Of a stretch of DNA of 64,000 nucleotides, positions 34,099 through 42,192 are shown one piece after another. How positions within the stretch are numbered: the stretch's first letter is position 1; each line of letters starts with the position of its first letter. Source of the stretch: DATBHZ01 sp036557185 (lineage in GTDB: Bacteria; Actinomycetota; Acidimicrobiia; IMCC26256; JAENVU01). A program made the position numbers and the translations under genes. The notes below the pieces were generated by a model that saw nothing but the letters and a program-made list of their open reading frames with translations, ran no database searches and was not told where the DNA came from. Location: NCBI GenBank assembly GCA_036557185.1, contig DATBHZ010000006.1, positions 9,986 through 73,985 of the forward strand, in the 5' to 3' direction.

Positions 34099-36176
34099 GT
34101 GTTCTCCTTGGCGAGCTTCTGGAGAACCCATCGCGAGTACTGCGCGGCCGCGGCAGGGGTGAAGTGCCGCCCGTCGGGACGGATGCGTACGCCGTGCACG
34201 AACTCCGGGCATGGAGCACCCTTCGGGCAGATCTGCTTGCCGAGGTCGATGATCGTGACCTTGTGACGATGCCTGCGCGCGAAGGCGTGCTCGATCTTGT
34301 TGAGCCGCACATAGCTCGCGTTGTCGACTGCGTTGCTGGTGTTCTGGGTCCCCTGGGCGTCGTTCGGCGCAGGTGCTGCGTTGGTGAGGATCACAATGTG
34401 GGCACCGCCGGCCGTCAGACGGTTGAAGGCGTCGTCCATGCGGGCGAGCATCGCGTTGTCGCCGGCCTTCGTCCCGTTCACCAGCGTCTTGCCGTTGATC
34501 ACGAGGTCGGACTTCTCCCAGATGCTCATCCACAGGATGACGTTCGGGCGCGACCGGGCCAGCGCCTTCTTCAGCGTCGTGTCGACGAGATTGTGACAGC
34601 GCTCCGAGTGCGGCGTGATCTGCTCGCCGCGTGTCGTGGTGATCTGGTCGCTCGCCACGCCACAACCGAACACGGAGCCCTGGTCGATGGGTATGTGGTT
34701 CGCCTTCCCGACCGCCGACAGGCCCGTCCAGAGGCTGCACGCCGTCGAGTCACCGACGAGCAGGATGCGCATGTGGGACGCGGAGTGTGGGAGCGAAAGC
34801 TTCCCTTCCGCGCGGTTGGCTGCTTTGGCCTGCTGCGTCTCGCTCGGGCGCGGTGTACCGCAGATCAATGGGTCGCCGTACCCCCAGATGTAGCTCGGAG
34901 CGGCCGCCGCGCCCGTCGTCGACGCGAGGAGACCGAAGAGCACGAGCAGGACGCCCGCCGGCACTGCCCACACGGCCGGGCGCGCGCGGAAGAGCCGTCC
35001 CTCCCGGATCGGGCGTTCGACGAGGTAGAAGGACGCGATCGCGAAGGCAAAGGTCACGGCCAGGCGTATGAGATTGAGCTCCGTCGTGCCGACGTGCACC
35101 CGCGTGGGGACGAGCCACACGGTGATCGGCCAGTGCCACAGGTACAAGCCGTACGAGAGGGTGCCGATCCACGCCAAGGGCTTGAAGCCGAGCACGCCGC
35201 GGACAGGCCCGGCGTTCATCGCGGCTGCGATGACCAGCGTGAAGAGCAACGCGTAGATCAGTGAGCCGCCGTGGTAGTAGCGAGCGTCGGTGTCGGACAT
35301 GTGCATCCAGAGCAGGAGCACCACGACCAGCGCGGCTGTGCCCACCACTGCGATGAGCCGGCGCACCACCACGCCCGGTGGCCGCGCCACCATGACCATC
35401 GCGAGCAACGCGCCGATCAGCAAGGTATGTGCATGTGTGTCGGTGCCGTAGTACGACCGCGACGGATCACCGGCTTGGAAGAGCCCGGTCATGAGGAGCA
35501 CGGACACCGCGGAGACGACAACGCTGACTGCGACGAGGATGCGCATCGATCCGCGGCCGAGCTTGAGGCAGCCGATTACGAGCAGCGGCCAGACGAGGTA
35601 GAACTGCTCCTCGATCGCGAGTGTCCACATGTGCCGCAGCGGTGATGCCGCGGAGAACAGCGCGAAGTACGACTGCTTGTCGGCGATGAACCGCCAGTTC
35701 GCGACGTAGAAGAGGCTCGCGATGCCGTCGTTCCGCACGCTCGAGCGCTCCCACGGGACGACATAGGCGTGCGTGTACCAGGCGACGAACAGGAGCACGA
35801 GCAGCAGCGCGGGCAGCAGCCGCCGGACGCGCCTGCCCCAGAACGCCTTCAGCTTGATCGTGCCGTGCCGCCGGTACTCGAGCAGGAGCAACGTCGTGAT
35901 GAGGTAGCCGGACAGGAGGAAGAACGCGTCGACCGCCAGGTAGGCGCCACGCGCCCACTGGTACTGGTCGTGGAACCCGATGATCGCGAGCACCGCGAGG
36001 GCGCGGATCCCGTCGAGCGCGGCGTGGTACCCGAACCGATGCGCGCTGGAGTCGACGCCGACGGACTCGACGGGCGCGGTCCGGACATGCTCGTGCGCGA
36101 CCGGTTCGGCGACGCCCACGACTTCGCCCTGGTCGACGCCTGCGCCGTCGCCCTGATCCCTGACCCCGACGTCCAC
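34095..36176 (-). CDS. OafA-type O-acyltransferase with C-terminal SGNH domain
   Basis: 693 residues from GTG 36176; the true start may be a later GTG, since the conserved part begins FGYHAALDGIRALAVLAIIG near residue 48. The N-terminal acyltransferase-3 region has ten or so membrane helices with GAYLAVDAFFLLSGYLITTL, SPLRHMWTLAIEEQFYLVWP and YLWHWPITVWL. The C-terminal extracellular SGNH domain has LLVGDSTACSLWTGL (Ser) and DGRHFTPAAA (Asp/His). Such two-domain enzymes O-acetylate surface glycans. The stop overlaps the next gene's TTG start. Confidence 0.92.
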   Translation of the reverse strand: MDVGVRDQGDGAGVDQGEVVGVAEPVAHEHVRTAPVESVGVDSSAHRFGYHAALDGIRALAVLAIIGFHDQYQWARGAYLAVDAFFLLSGYLITTLLLLEYRRHGTIKLKAFWGRRVRRLLPALLLVLLFVAWYTHAYVVPWERSSVRNDGIASLFYVANWRFIADKQSYFALFSAASPLRHMWTLAIEEQFYLVWPLLVIGCLKLGRGSMRILVAVSVVVSAVSVLLMTGLFQAGDPSRSYYGTDTHAHTLLIGALLAMVMVARPPGVVVRRLIAVVGTAALVVVLLLWMHMSDTDARYYHGGSLIYALLFTLVIAAAMNAGPVRGVLGFKPLAWIGTLSYGLYLWHWPITVWLVPTRVHVGTTELNLIRLAVTFAFAIASFYLVERPIREGRLFRARPAVWAVPAGVLLVLFGLLASTTGAAAAPSYIWGYGDPLICGTPRPSETQQAKAANRAEGKLSLPHSASHMRILLVGDSTACSLWTGLSAVGKANHIPIDQGSVFGCGVASDQITTTRGEQITPHSERCHNLVDTTLKKALARSRPNVILWMSIWEKSDLVINGKTLVNGTKAGDNAMLARMDDAFNRLTAGGAHIVILTNAAPAPNDAQGTQNTSNAVDNASYVRLNKIEHAFARRHRHKVTIIDLGKQICPKGAPCPEFVHGVRIRPDGRHFTPAAAAQYSRWVLQKLAKENT

Positions 36177-36234
36177 TGCTGTGAGGGTACAGGGAGGCCG
36201 GTCCCGTCAAGCCTGCGCGTATGCTCCCGGGCGC

Positions 36235-36423
36235 ATGGAACGTCCCACGAAGTTCGAGGAATTCCGCTATGTCGGTGACAAGCGCACGCAGCGCTTCTAC
36301 GACCTCGACGACGAGGCCACGGATCCCGCGGTGATCGACGAGCTCATGGCTTCGGAGAAGTTCGCGTGCTTCGCTCCGGACACGCCGGCAGAAGCCCGCA
36401 ACCGCGGGTACCGAGCCGGGTGA
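36235..36423 (+). CDS. small protein of unknown function
   Basis: 62 residues, ATG 36235. Soluble and acidic, with the block FEEFRYVGDKRTQRFYDLDD, then VIDELMASEKFACFAPD and an Arg-rich end. One Cys. Composition and codon use match the neighbours and the frame ends one base before the convergent DUF1802 stop. I do not recognise it. It resembles short conserved actinobacterial proteins but no function can be read. Confidence 0.6.
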   Translation: MERPTKFEEFRYVGDKRTQRFYDLDDEATDPAVIDELMASEKFACFAPDTPAEARNRGYRAG

Positions 36424-37020
36424 TCAGCCTCCCGGGGGTTGTGCGAGGCCTCCGGGGATCGAGTCGGCAACGCCCTTGCGCTTCGCGTCGAACGCGACGT
36501 CGGAGAGGGCAGGTGTGCCGGGCAACGCTGCCGGATCGGGCGGCAGCCCTTCGATCTCGACCCACGAGGTGCAGCCTACGTACTCGTCGCGCAGCGGAAC
36601 GTCGATCGGCTCGGCGAGCCGATGGGCACGCAGCACGAGCACGTGGAGCGGATCGCGGCGCTTCCAGCTGAAGCGGGACTCGACGTAGTCGCGCGTCCAG
36701 ATCACCTTGCCGTCGAGCTGGTCGAGGACGTCCGGCTCGGTGACGACCGCGACGCCGACCACCTCGGCCCATCCTGCGAGGCGTATCACCCCTGCCGGCG
36801 GTTCCGACCCGTCGACCCACCGCGCGTACGCCGGCTTCAGCAGCTCGGCCTTCTGGTGCTCGACGGTGGGGTAGAGCCAGAAGCGGTTCGACTGCACGGA
36901 GAAGTGGCGCCCGTCCTCACGGAGCCCGCCCTTGCGAACGTCGATGATCTGCTCCCCGGAGAGCAGGGCGCGCCAGATGACCGACCATTCCTTGAGCGCG
37001 GGGACGGCGGAGACGCTCAT
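36424..37020 (-). CDS. DUF1802 family protein
   Basis: 198 residues, ATG 37020. PALKEWSVIWRALLSGEQII, LREDGRHFSVQSNRFWLYPT, EHQKAELLKPAYARWVD and SRFSWKRRDPLHVLVLRAHR are characteristic of DUF1802, a family of unknown function in cyanobacteria and actinobacteria. Cytosolic. The ATG shares the tetranucleotide CATG with an in-frame ATG of the divergent hydrolase gene, so the two transcripts can have no leader space if both use that codon. Confidence 0.82.
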   Translation of the reverse strand: MSVSAVPALKEWSVIWRALLSGEQIIDVRKGGLREDGRHFSVQSNRFWLYPTVEHQKAELLKPAYARWVDGSEPPAGVIRLAGWAEVVGVAVVTEPDVLDQLDGKVIWTRDYVESRFSWKRRDPLHVLVLRAHRLAEPIDVPLRDEYVGCTSWVEIEGLPPDPAALPGTPALSDVAFDAKRKGVADSIPGGLAQPPGG

Positions 37021-37057
37021 GTGGGTCAGGATACTGGTGACCCCGGGAGGGCACGGC

Positions 37058-37798
37058 TTGGACGACCACCTCGAAGTGAGCGGGCTCACCCTCGCGACGC
37101 ACCTCGCCCGCCCTGCGAGCGCAGGTGCGCTACCGGCGGTGATCCTGTGTCACGACTTCCCCACGCCGCCGCGTGGATCACTCGCGTCGGGCCTCACGTT
37201 CCCGGAGCTCGCCGATCGCGTCGCGCGGTCGGGCTGGTTGGCATACACGTTCAACTTCCGCGGGACCGGGGGCTCGGAAGGCGACTTCTCGATCAACGGG
37301 TGGCTCGACGACCAGCGCGCTGTCGTCGAGCTGCTGGCCGCCCGCGACGACGTCTCGGGCATCTGGATCGTGGGGACCGGTGTCGGCGGGACGCTCGCGA
37401 TCGTGACGGCGGCGCGCGACAGGCGCGTCCAGGGCGTCGCCGCGCTCGGTGGCCAGGCGTCGCTCGACGACTGGGCCCGCGACTCGAACCGCTTCCTCGA
37501 GCACTGCCGCCGGATGGACGTGATCCGGAGCACCGGCTTCCCGCGCGACGCGCAGGCATGGGCTCGGGAGATCCGCCAGCTCGATGCCGTCGGTGCAGCC
37601 GGGCGGCTCGCGCCGCGCCCGTTCCTGCTCCTGCACGGCTCGGACGACGAGCTGGTTCCGGTCAGCGACGCCCGCAAGCTCGCCGACGCTCACGGCGACG
37701 CGGAGCTGCACGTCGTCCCCACGGCAGGCCGGCGCCTCCGCCACGACCCGCGTGCAATCGCGACGCTGTTGGGCTGGCTGGACCGGCAGGTGAGCTGA
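37058..37798 (+). CDS. alpha/beta-hydrolase-fold protein lacking the Ser nucleophile
   Basis: 246 residues from TTG 37058, which has GGGAGG seven bases upstream; ATG 37019 and GTG 37037 are in-frame alternatives. Fold landmarks: AVILCHDFPTPPRG, LAYTFNFRGTGGSEGDFSI, IWIVGTGVGGTLAIVTAA, RPFLLLHGSDDELVPVSDA and RRLRHDPRAIATLLGWL. The nucleophile elbow reads GTGVGG where a GxSxG would be expected, so the Ser is replaced by Gly, although Asp and His positions remain. It may bind rather than cleave, or use another residue. Confidence 0.72.
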   Translation: MDDHLEVSGLTLATHLARPASAGALPAVILCHDFPTPPRGSLASGLTFPELADRVARSGWLAYTFNFRGTGGSEGDFSINGWLDDQRAVVELLAARDDVSGIWIVGTGVGGTLAIVTAARDRRVQGVAALGGQASLDDWARDSNRFLEHCRRMDVIRSTGFPRDAQAWAREIRQLDAVGAAGRLAPRPFLLLHGSDDELVPVSDARKLADAHGDAELHVVPTAGRRLRHDPRAIATLLGWLDRQVS

Positions 37799-37810
37799 GC
37801 GCCCGCGGGC

Positions 37811-38719
37811 TCAGGTCTCCGCGGCGACACACTCCCGAGCGAGATCGAGCACGTCGGCAACCGTCTGTGCGAGCGGGATCTCCGGCGCCCAACCCGTGGT
37901 CGCGCGCAGGCGCTCGTTGCTCCCCGTGAAGCGCGGCACCTCGACGGGCCGTACGAGCTCGGGATCGGTGACGAGCGCGATCGGCCGCTCCGCGCGTTCG
38001 ATCAGGAGATCGGCGATGTGCTGGATCGTCACGCCCGAGCCGGAGCAGATGTTGTAGACCTCGCCCGGAACACCGGACGTCGCCAGCAGTCGATACGCAC
38101 GCGCGACGTCACGCACGTCGGTGATGTCCCGCACCGCCTCGAGCGAGCCGACAGGAATGCTGTCCGCGCCGTCGCGCTCCGCACGTGCGACACGCGCGGC
38201 GAGCGCCGGGACGACGAACCCCTCCGTCTGGCCCGGACCCGTGTGGCTGAACGGCCGGGCGCGGATCGTCGCGAGACCGTCACCGAGGAACGCCTGCACC
38301 GCGAGCATGTCGGCAGCTGCCTTGGCTGCTCCGTAGGGCGTCACTGGGCGGATCGGCGCCTCCTCGGTGAGTGGGAGGTCGGCGTCGGTGACGTGCCCGT
38401 ACTCCTCCGAGCTCAGGACCACGACCACGCGGCCAATCTTCAGGTCGGCGGCCGAGCGCAGCACGTTCAAGGTTCCTTCGGCATTGACACGGAACGACGC
38501 GGCGGGCGCCTTCCAGCTCTCGCCGACGTGGCTCAGCGCCGCGAGGTGGTAGACGACCTCGGCTTCGGCGGCCTCGAAGTGACCGTGGACGTTGTCGGGA
38601 TCGGTGATGTCGAAGGAATCCGCGAGATCGAGCGCGACGACCTCGTCGCCGCAGGCGCTGAGATGCGCGACGAGGTGAGGGCCGACGAACCCGCGTGCTC
38701 CGGTGACGACCGCTCTCAC
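37811..38719 (-). CDS. NAD-dependent sugar epimerase/dehydratase (GMD/RMD-like)
   Basis: 302 residues, GTG 38719 overlapping the stop of the upstream glycosyltransferase gene (GTGA). Extended SDR with intact motifs: VVTGARGFVGPHLVAHL for the dinucleotide, YHLAALSHVGESWKAP, NAEGTLNVLRSAAD, SSEEYGHV and catalytic TPYGAAKAAAD (YxxxK). The spacing and the HVGESWxxP block resemble GDP-mannose 4,6-dehydratase and GDP-6-deoxy-4-keto-mannose reductase. It probably makes a deoxyhexose nucleotide for the glycosyltransferases next to it. Confidence 0.88.
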   Translation of the reverse strand: MRAVVTGARGFVGPHLVAHLSACGDEVVALDLADSFDITDPDNVHGHFEAAEAEVVYHLAALSHVGESWKAPAASFRVNAEGTLNVLRSAADLKIGRVVVVLSSEEYGHVTDADLPLTEEAPIRPVTPYGAAKAAADMLAVQAFLGDGLATIRARPFSHTGPGQTEGFVVPALAARVARAERDGADSIPVGSLEAVRDITDVRDVARAYRLLATSGVPGEVYNICSGSGVTIQHIADLLIERAERPIALVTDPELVRPVEVPRFTGSNERLRATTGWAPEIPLAQTVADVLDLARECVAAET

Positions 38720-39846
38720 GCTGCGGCCTTCATCGCGGTCCGGTACGCGTCCATGTGGTGATCGACAGCCGCGCTCCACGTGTAACCGGCCGCGCGCGCC
38801 GGGCCATTCGTGCGCAGCTGCTCGGCACGCGATGGGTCGGCGAGCAGCTTCTCGATCGCCTCGCCGAGCGCCGGATCGTCACCAGGAGGGACGAGCACTG
38901 CGTCGTCGCCGACGACCTCTTCCATGGCCGACCCCGTGGTCGTGACGAGGGGCGCGCCGCATGCGAGCGCCTCGAGCGCCGGGAGACCGAATCCCTCCTC
39001 GAGGGACGGGTAGACGACGGCCGCCGCCTGCCGGAACATCGCGGACAGCACGTCCGCCGGGAGCCATCCGGGGCGGAGGATGCGCGTCGCGACGCCGCTC
39101 GCGGCGACCGCTTCGCCGACGGCGCGCGTGCCCCAGCCGTCGCGGCCTGCGAGCACCAGCCTCAGGTCGGGATGGTCCGACGCGAGCGCCGCGAAGGCGG
39201 CGACGAGGCCCGGGATGTTCTTGCGCGGCTCGACCGTCGCAGCGAAGCCGAGATACGGCGGCCGGATCCCGACGTGCGCGAGCAGTGCCAGGTCGCCCGC
39301 TTCGCCGTCCGGCGGAGTGGCGCGGAACCGCTGCGTGTCGACGCCCAGCGGCGCAGTGATCACCGGGATCGTGGGCTGGAGGGTCTGCGCGAGCCGTCGC
39401 GCGGTGAAGTCGCTGATCGCGACCGCGGCGTCGGCACGCGCGAGCGCGGCAGGGATCATCCGGCGAAAGAAGTGGACCTTGACGCGCTCGTGCCATTCAG
39501 GGTGGTCGAAGAACGTCATGTCGAGCACGGTGACAACGGCGGGCACGCCGATGCGCAGGGGAAGGGTGTAGTGCGGCCCGTGCCAGATGTCGATGCCGAG
39601 GCGCGGCGCCACCGACGGAGCGCGCAGCTGCTCCCACAGCAGCCGCGCCGGACGCTGTGTGGGCACCTCCGGGTGCACGGTCGCGGACGGTGCGAGCGCG
39701 GTCCATCGCTCGGCGTCGTCGCGACGGGCGAGGAGGTGCAGATCGACGCCGTCGCGCTCTGCCAGCCCGCGCGCCAGGTTCACGGTGTACACACCCGCGC
39801 CCACCGGGCGCGCGGGCACCGCCGACACGTCGAGGAGAAGGCGCAC
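38716..39846 (-). CDS. GT-B glycosyltransferase, family 4 type
   Basis: 376 residues, GTG 39846. N-half VRLLLDVSAVPARPVGAGVY with a donor/acceptor Gly loop, then HGPHYTLPLRIGVPAVVTVL; C-half YLGFAATVEPRKNIPGLVAA and the nucleotide-sugar motif YPSLEEGFGLPALEALACG (E-x7-E). No membrane segments, so it acts on the cytoplasmic face. It is one of three consecutive GT-B genes in the same direction and overlaps the sugar epimerase gene by four bases. Confidence 0.9.
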   Translation of the reverse strand: MRLLLDVSAVPARPVGAGVYTVNLARGLAERDGVDLHLLARRDDAERWTALAPSATVHPEVPTQRPARLLWEQLRAPSVAPRLGIDIWHGPHYTLPLRIGVPAVVTVLDMTFFDHPEWHERVKVHFFRRMIPAALARADAAVAISDFTARRLAQTLQPTIPVITAPLGVDTQRFRATPPDGEAGDLALLAHVGIRPPYLGFAATVEPRKNIPGLVAAFAALASDHPDLRLVLAGRDGWGTRAVGEAVAASGVATRILRPGWLPADVLSAMFRQAAAVVYPSLEEGFGLPALEALACGAPLVTTTGSAMEEVVGDDAVLVPPGDDPALGEAIEKLLADPSRAEQLRTNGPARAAGYTWSAAVDHHMDAYRTAMKAAA

Positions 39847-39857
39847 GGGCGGCGATT

Positions 39858-40949
39858 CTATGGGCGCGCGGGAGCCGACAGCGCTGCCGCGTATACCTCG
39901 GCGTGTGCACGCGCCGAGTCCTCCCACGAGAAGGTGTGCGCGCGTTGGAGCGCACGCTCACCGAGCTCCTTCCGGGCGGCGTCGTCGCAGGTGAGCTCGA
40001 CGATCGCGTTCGCCCACGCCTGCACGTCCAGCGGAGGCAACAGCACGCCGGCATCGCCGACGATCTCGGGCAGCGAGGTGCTGTCGGCCGCCACCACCGT
40101 GGCGGCCCGCGCCATCGCCTCCAATGCCGGCAGGCCGAAGCCCTCGTAGCGCGACGGGACGGCACAGACGGTGCAGCGCCGGTACAGCGCGTCCAGCGTC
40201 GCCTCGTCGACCTTTCCGAGCTCGTGCATGCCCGCGCCCTCGAGCCCGGGAACGGTGAGCCAGCCGCGCGGCCCCACCAGCGCGAGCGTGAGATCCGGCA
40301 GCTCCCGACGCGCCGCCTGGAACGCCCCGATCAACGTGTCGTGGCCCTTGCGCGGCTCGAGCGTGCCGACACACACCACGAAGGGCTGCGTGACGCCGAC
40401 GCGATGGAGCCTGCGTTCGATGACGTCGTCCGCCTCCGGCTGACCCACTTGCACCCCGTGCGGCACGACGTGGATCCGCGCGTCCTCGAACCCGACGCGT
40501 CGCAGCTCGTCACGCGAGAAGTCGGAGGCCGTGACGACTGTTCGTGCCTCGTGGTACGCGATCTCGAGCCCGCGGCGATGGAACCCCAGGCCTCGCCGTG
40601 TGAACGCGTCCGGGTGACGCAGGAACGCCACGTCGTGCACCGTGACCACGAGTGGTCGCGGCCCGGGAGGAGGCACGGCGAGGCTCGGGGCGTGCACGAC
40701 GTCTGCACGGACGGGCAACGCCGGGCGGCGGAGCCGGTGCCAGAGCTCGTAGCGTGCGGATCCACCGGGCCATCCGAGGTCGACGTAGTCCGGGAAGATC
40801 GCGCGGCGGCGCTGCGACAGGGTGCCCGCGGCGAAGCCCTGCACTTGGACTCCGGCCTCGGGCAACGCAGCACCGAGCGCCTCGGTGTACCGGCCGATCC
40901 CGCCCGGTACCGGCTGGAGCAGCTGCCCGAGGTGCAGCGCGACTCTCAC
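39858..40949 (-). CDS. GT-B glycosyltransferase, family 4 type
   Basis: 363 residues, GTG 40949 overlapping the preceding gene's stop. Features: VALHLGQLLQPVPGGIGRYT, VHAPSLAVPPPG, VVTVHDVAFLRHPDAF, VVCVGTLEPRKGHDTLIGAF and PSRYEGFGLPALEAMARAAT. A homologue of both flanking genes, probably through duplication, presumably adding the next sugar of the same oligosaccharide. The acceptor and donor cannot be told from sequence. Confidence 0.9.
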   Translation of the reverse strand: MRVALHLGQLLQPVPGGIGRYTEALGAALPEAGVQVQGFAAGTLSQRRRAIFPDYVDLGWPGGSARYELWHRLRRPALPVRADVVHAPSLAVPPPGPRPLVVTVHDVAFLRHPDAFTRRGLGFHRRGLEIAYHEARTVVTASDFSRDELRRVGFEDARIHVVPHGVQVGQPEADDVIERRLHRVGVTQPFVVCVGTLEPRKGHDTLIGAFQAARRELPDLTLALVGPRGWLTVPGLEGAGMHELGKVDEATLDALYRRCTVCAVPSRYEGFGLPALEAMARAATVVAADSTSLPEIVGDAGVLLPPLDVQAWANAIVELTCDDAARKELGERALQRAHTFSWEDSARAHAEVYAAALSAPARP

Positions 40950-42046
40950 GCCACCCTCCGGTACAGGTCGACAAACCGGTCCGCTGCATCCGTCCAAGAG
41001 AACCGCATGACGTTCTGCAAACCGGCCTTGGCATACCGTGCGCGTGTCTCGCTGTCGCAGAGCAGCTGTTTGATGGCTGCGGCCAGCTCGTCGGCGTTTC
41101 TCGGATCGACGAGCAACGCCGCGTCTCCCAGCACCTCGGGGAGGGAGCCGGCCGTTGACGCGACCACGGGGACGCCCGCCGCCATCGCCTCGAGAGGCGG
41201 GAAGCCGAAGCCCTCGTACACGGACGGGTACGCGAACACCGACGCACCTGCGAGGAGGTCCGCGCGTGTCTCCTCGCTCACGTAGCCGAGGCGGACGATC
41301 CGGTCCTTCACCGGCGAATTGTCGACTGCCCGTTGAAAGGCGTCGCGGCCCCAACCGTCCGGCCCCGCGACGACCAGCCGCGCATCGGGTACCGCTGCTG
41401 CGACCGCCGCGAAGGCGTCGACGAGGATCGGGAGGTTCTTGCGGGGCTCCACGGTTCCGAGCGCGAGCGCGTACGGAACGCCACCTGCGACCTCACGCCC
41501 TCGGGCCGCGTCACCGCCCGCAACCTCGGGCAGTCCCGGAGCGATCGTGGTCACCCGCTCTGCCGGGACGCCCAGCTCCTCGCGGACTTCGGTCGCGACG
41601 AACTCACTGTCCGTGTGGACGTACGCGCCTCGCGTGATCGCTCGCCGCAGCAGCGCGGGATAGTGCAAGGTGTCGGTGGTGCACAGCTCGGGGAAGCGGA
41701 GCACGGTGAGATCGTGTACCGACACGATCACGGGAGCGCGCGCCGGCGGTGCGACATAGTTGACGGCGTGGACGACGTCGACGTCGCCAGTCCAACGCTC
41801 GATCCGGGGTTCCGGCCATCCACGCTGCCACGCGGCGCGAGCAACACGCGCGGGTAGTGGTCGTGTGGCAACCGCTGTGCCGGGCGGCACCGCACTGCGG
41901 AGCCGGTCACGCCCGGCCAGGCTGACCGCATAGGCAACCGGCCTGACGTCGGCGCGGCGGCTCAGCGCTCCGAGCAGCCCGGCGGCCACCTCACCGACGC
42001 CCGTCCGGTTCCCCAGGAGCGGCGTGCCGTCGATGGCGACGCGCAG
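40946..42046 (-). CDS. GT-B glycosyltransferase, family 4 type, with non-standard start
   Basis: About 366 residues. The conserved N-terminus RVAIDGTPLLGNRTGVGEV is in frame, but no ATG, GTG or TTG lies between it and an upstream TAG; the codon before RVAID is CTG (42044-42046). The next GTG (41989) would delete the Gly-rich loop. I therefore mark CTG 42046. Other blocks: IVSVHDLTVLRFPELCTT, YALALGTVEPRKNLPILVDA and YPSVYEGFGFPPLEAMAAG. First of the three GT-B genes and divergent from the amidase gene. Confidence 0.85.
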   Translation of the reverse strand: MRVAIDGTPLLGNRTGVGEVAAGLLGALSRRADVRPVAYAVSLAGRDRLRSAVPPGTAVATRPLPARVARAAWQRGWPEPRIERWTGDVDVVHAVNYVAPPARAPVIVSVHDLTVLRFPELCTTDTLHYPALLRRAITRGAYVHTDSEFVATEVREELGVPAERVTTIAPGLPEVAGGDAARGREVAGGVPYALALGTVEPRKNLPILVDAFAAVAAAVPDARLVVAGPDGWGRDAFQRAVDNSPVKDRIVRLGYVSEETRADLLAGASVFAYPSVYEGFGFPPLEAMAAGVPVVASTAGSLPEVLGDAALLVDPRNADELAAAIKQLLCDSETRARYAKAGLQNVMRFSWTDAADRFVDLYRRVA

Positions 42047-42139
42047 TGTTCCGATCCGGCGACTCTACAGGTGCACGTCTGGCACGGTCCGACCCGGCGG
42101 GTGACACGCGATGCTCGGTGTCGCGCGCGGTGCGTCAGA

Positions 42140-42155
42140 GGATGCTCGAGCATCC
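42140..42155. promoter_or_regulatory. 16-base perfect palindrome in a divergent promoter region
   Basis: GGATGCTCGAGCATCC lies in the 146-base space between the divergent GT-B gene (start 42046) and the amidase gene (start 42193). It is the only strong dyad there and could be an operator for either side. A -10-like CATACT sits about 25 bases further on, before the amidase ATG. Confidence 0.4.
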
Positions 42156-42192
42156 CGGTCGGCGTCGACACGAGTCGGCATACTGTGAGGCG

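Noticed and set aside
38716..42046. Three consecutive GT-B genes as an assembly duplication
   Set aside because: The proteins are clearly homologous but differ throughout, so they are diverged paralogues rather than a duplicated stretch.
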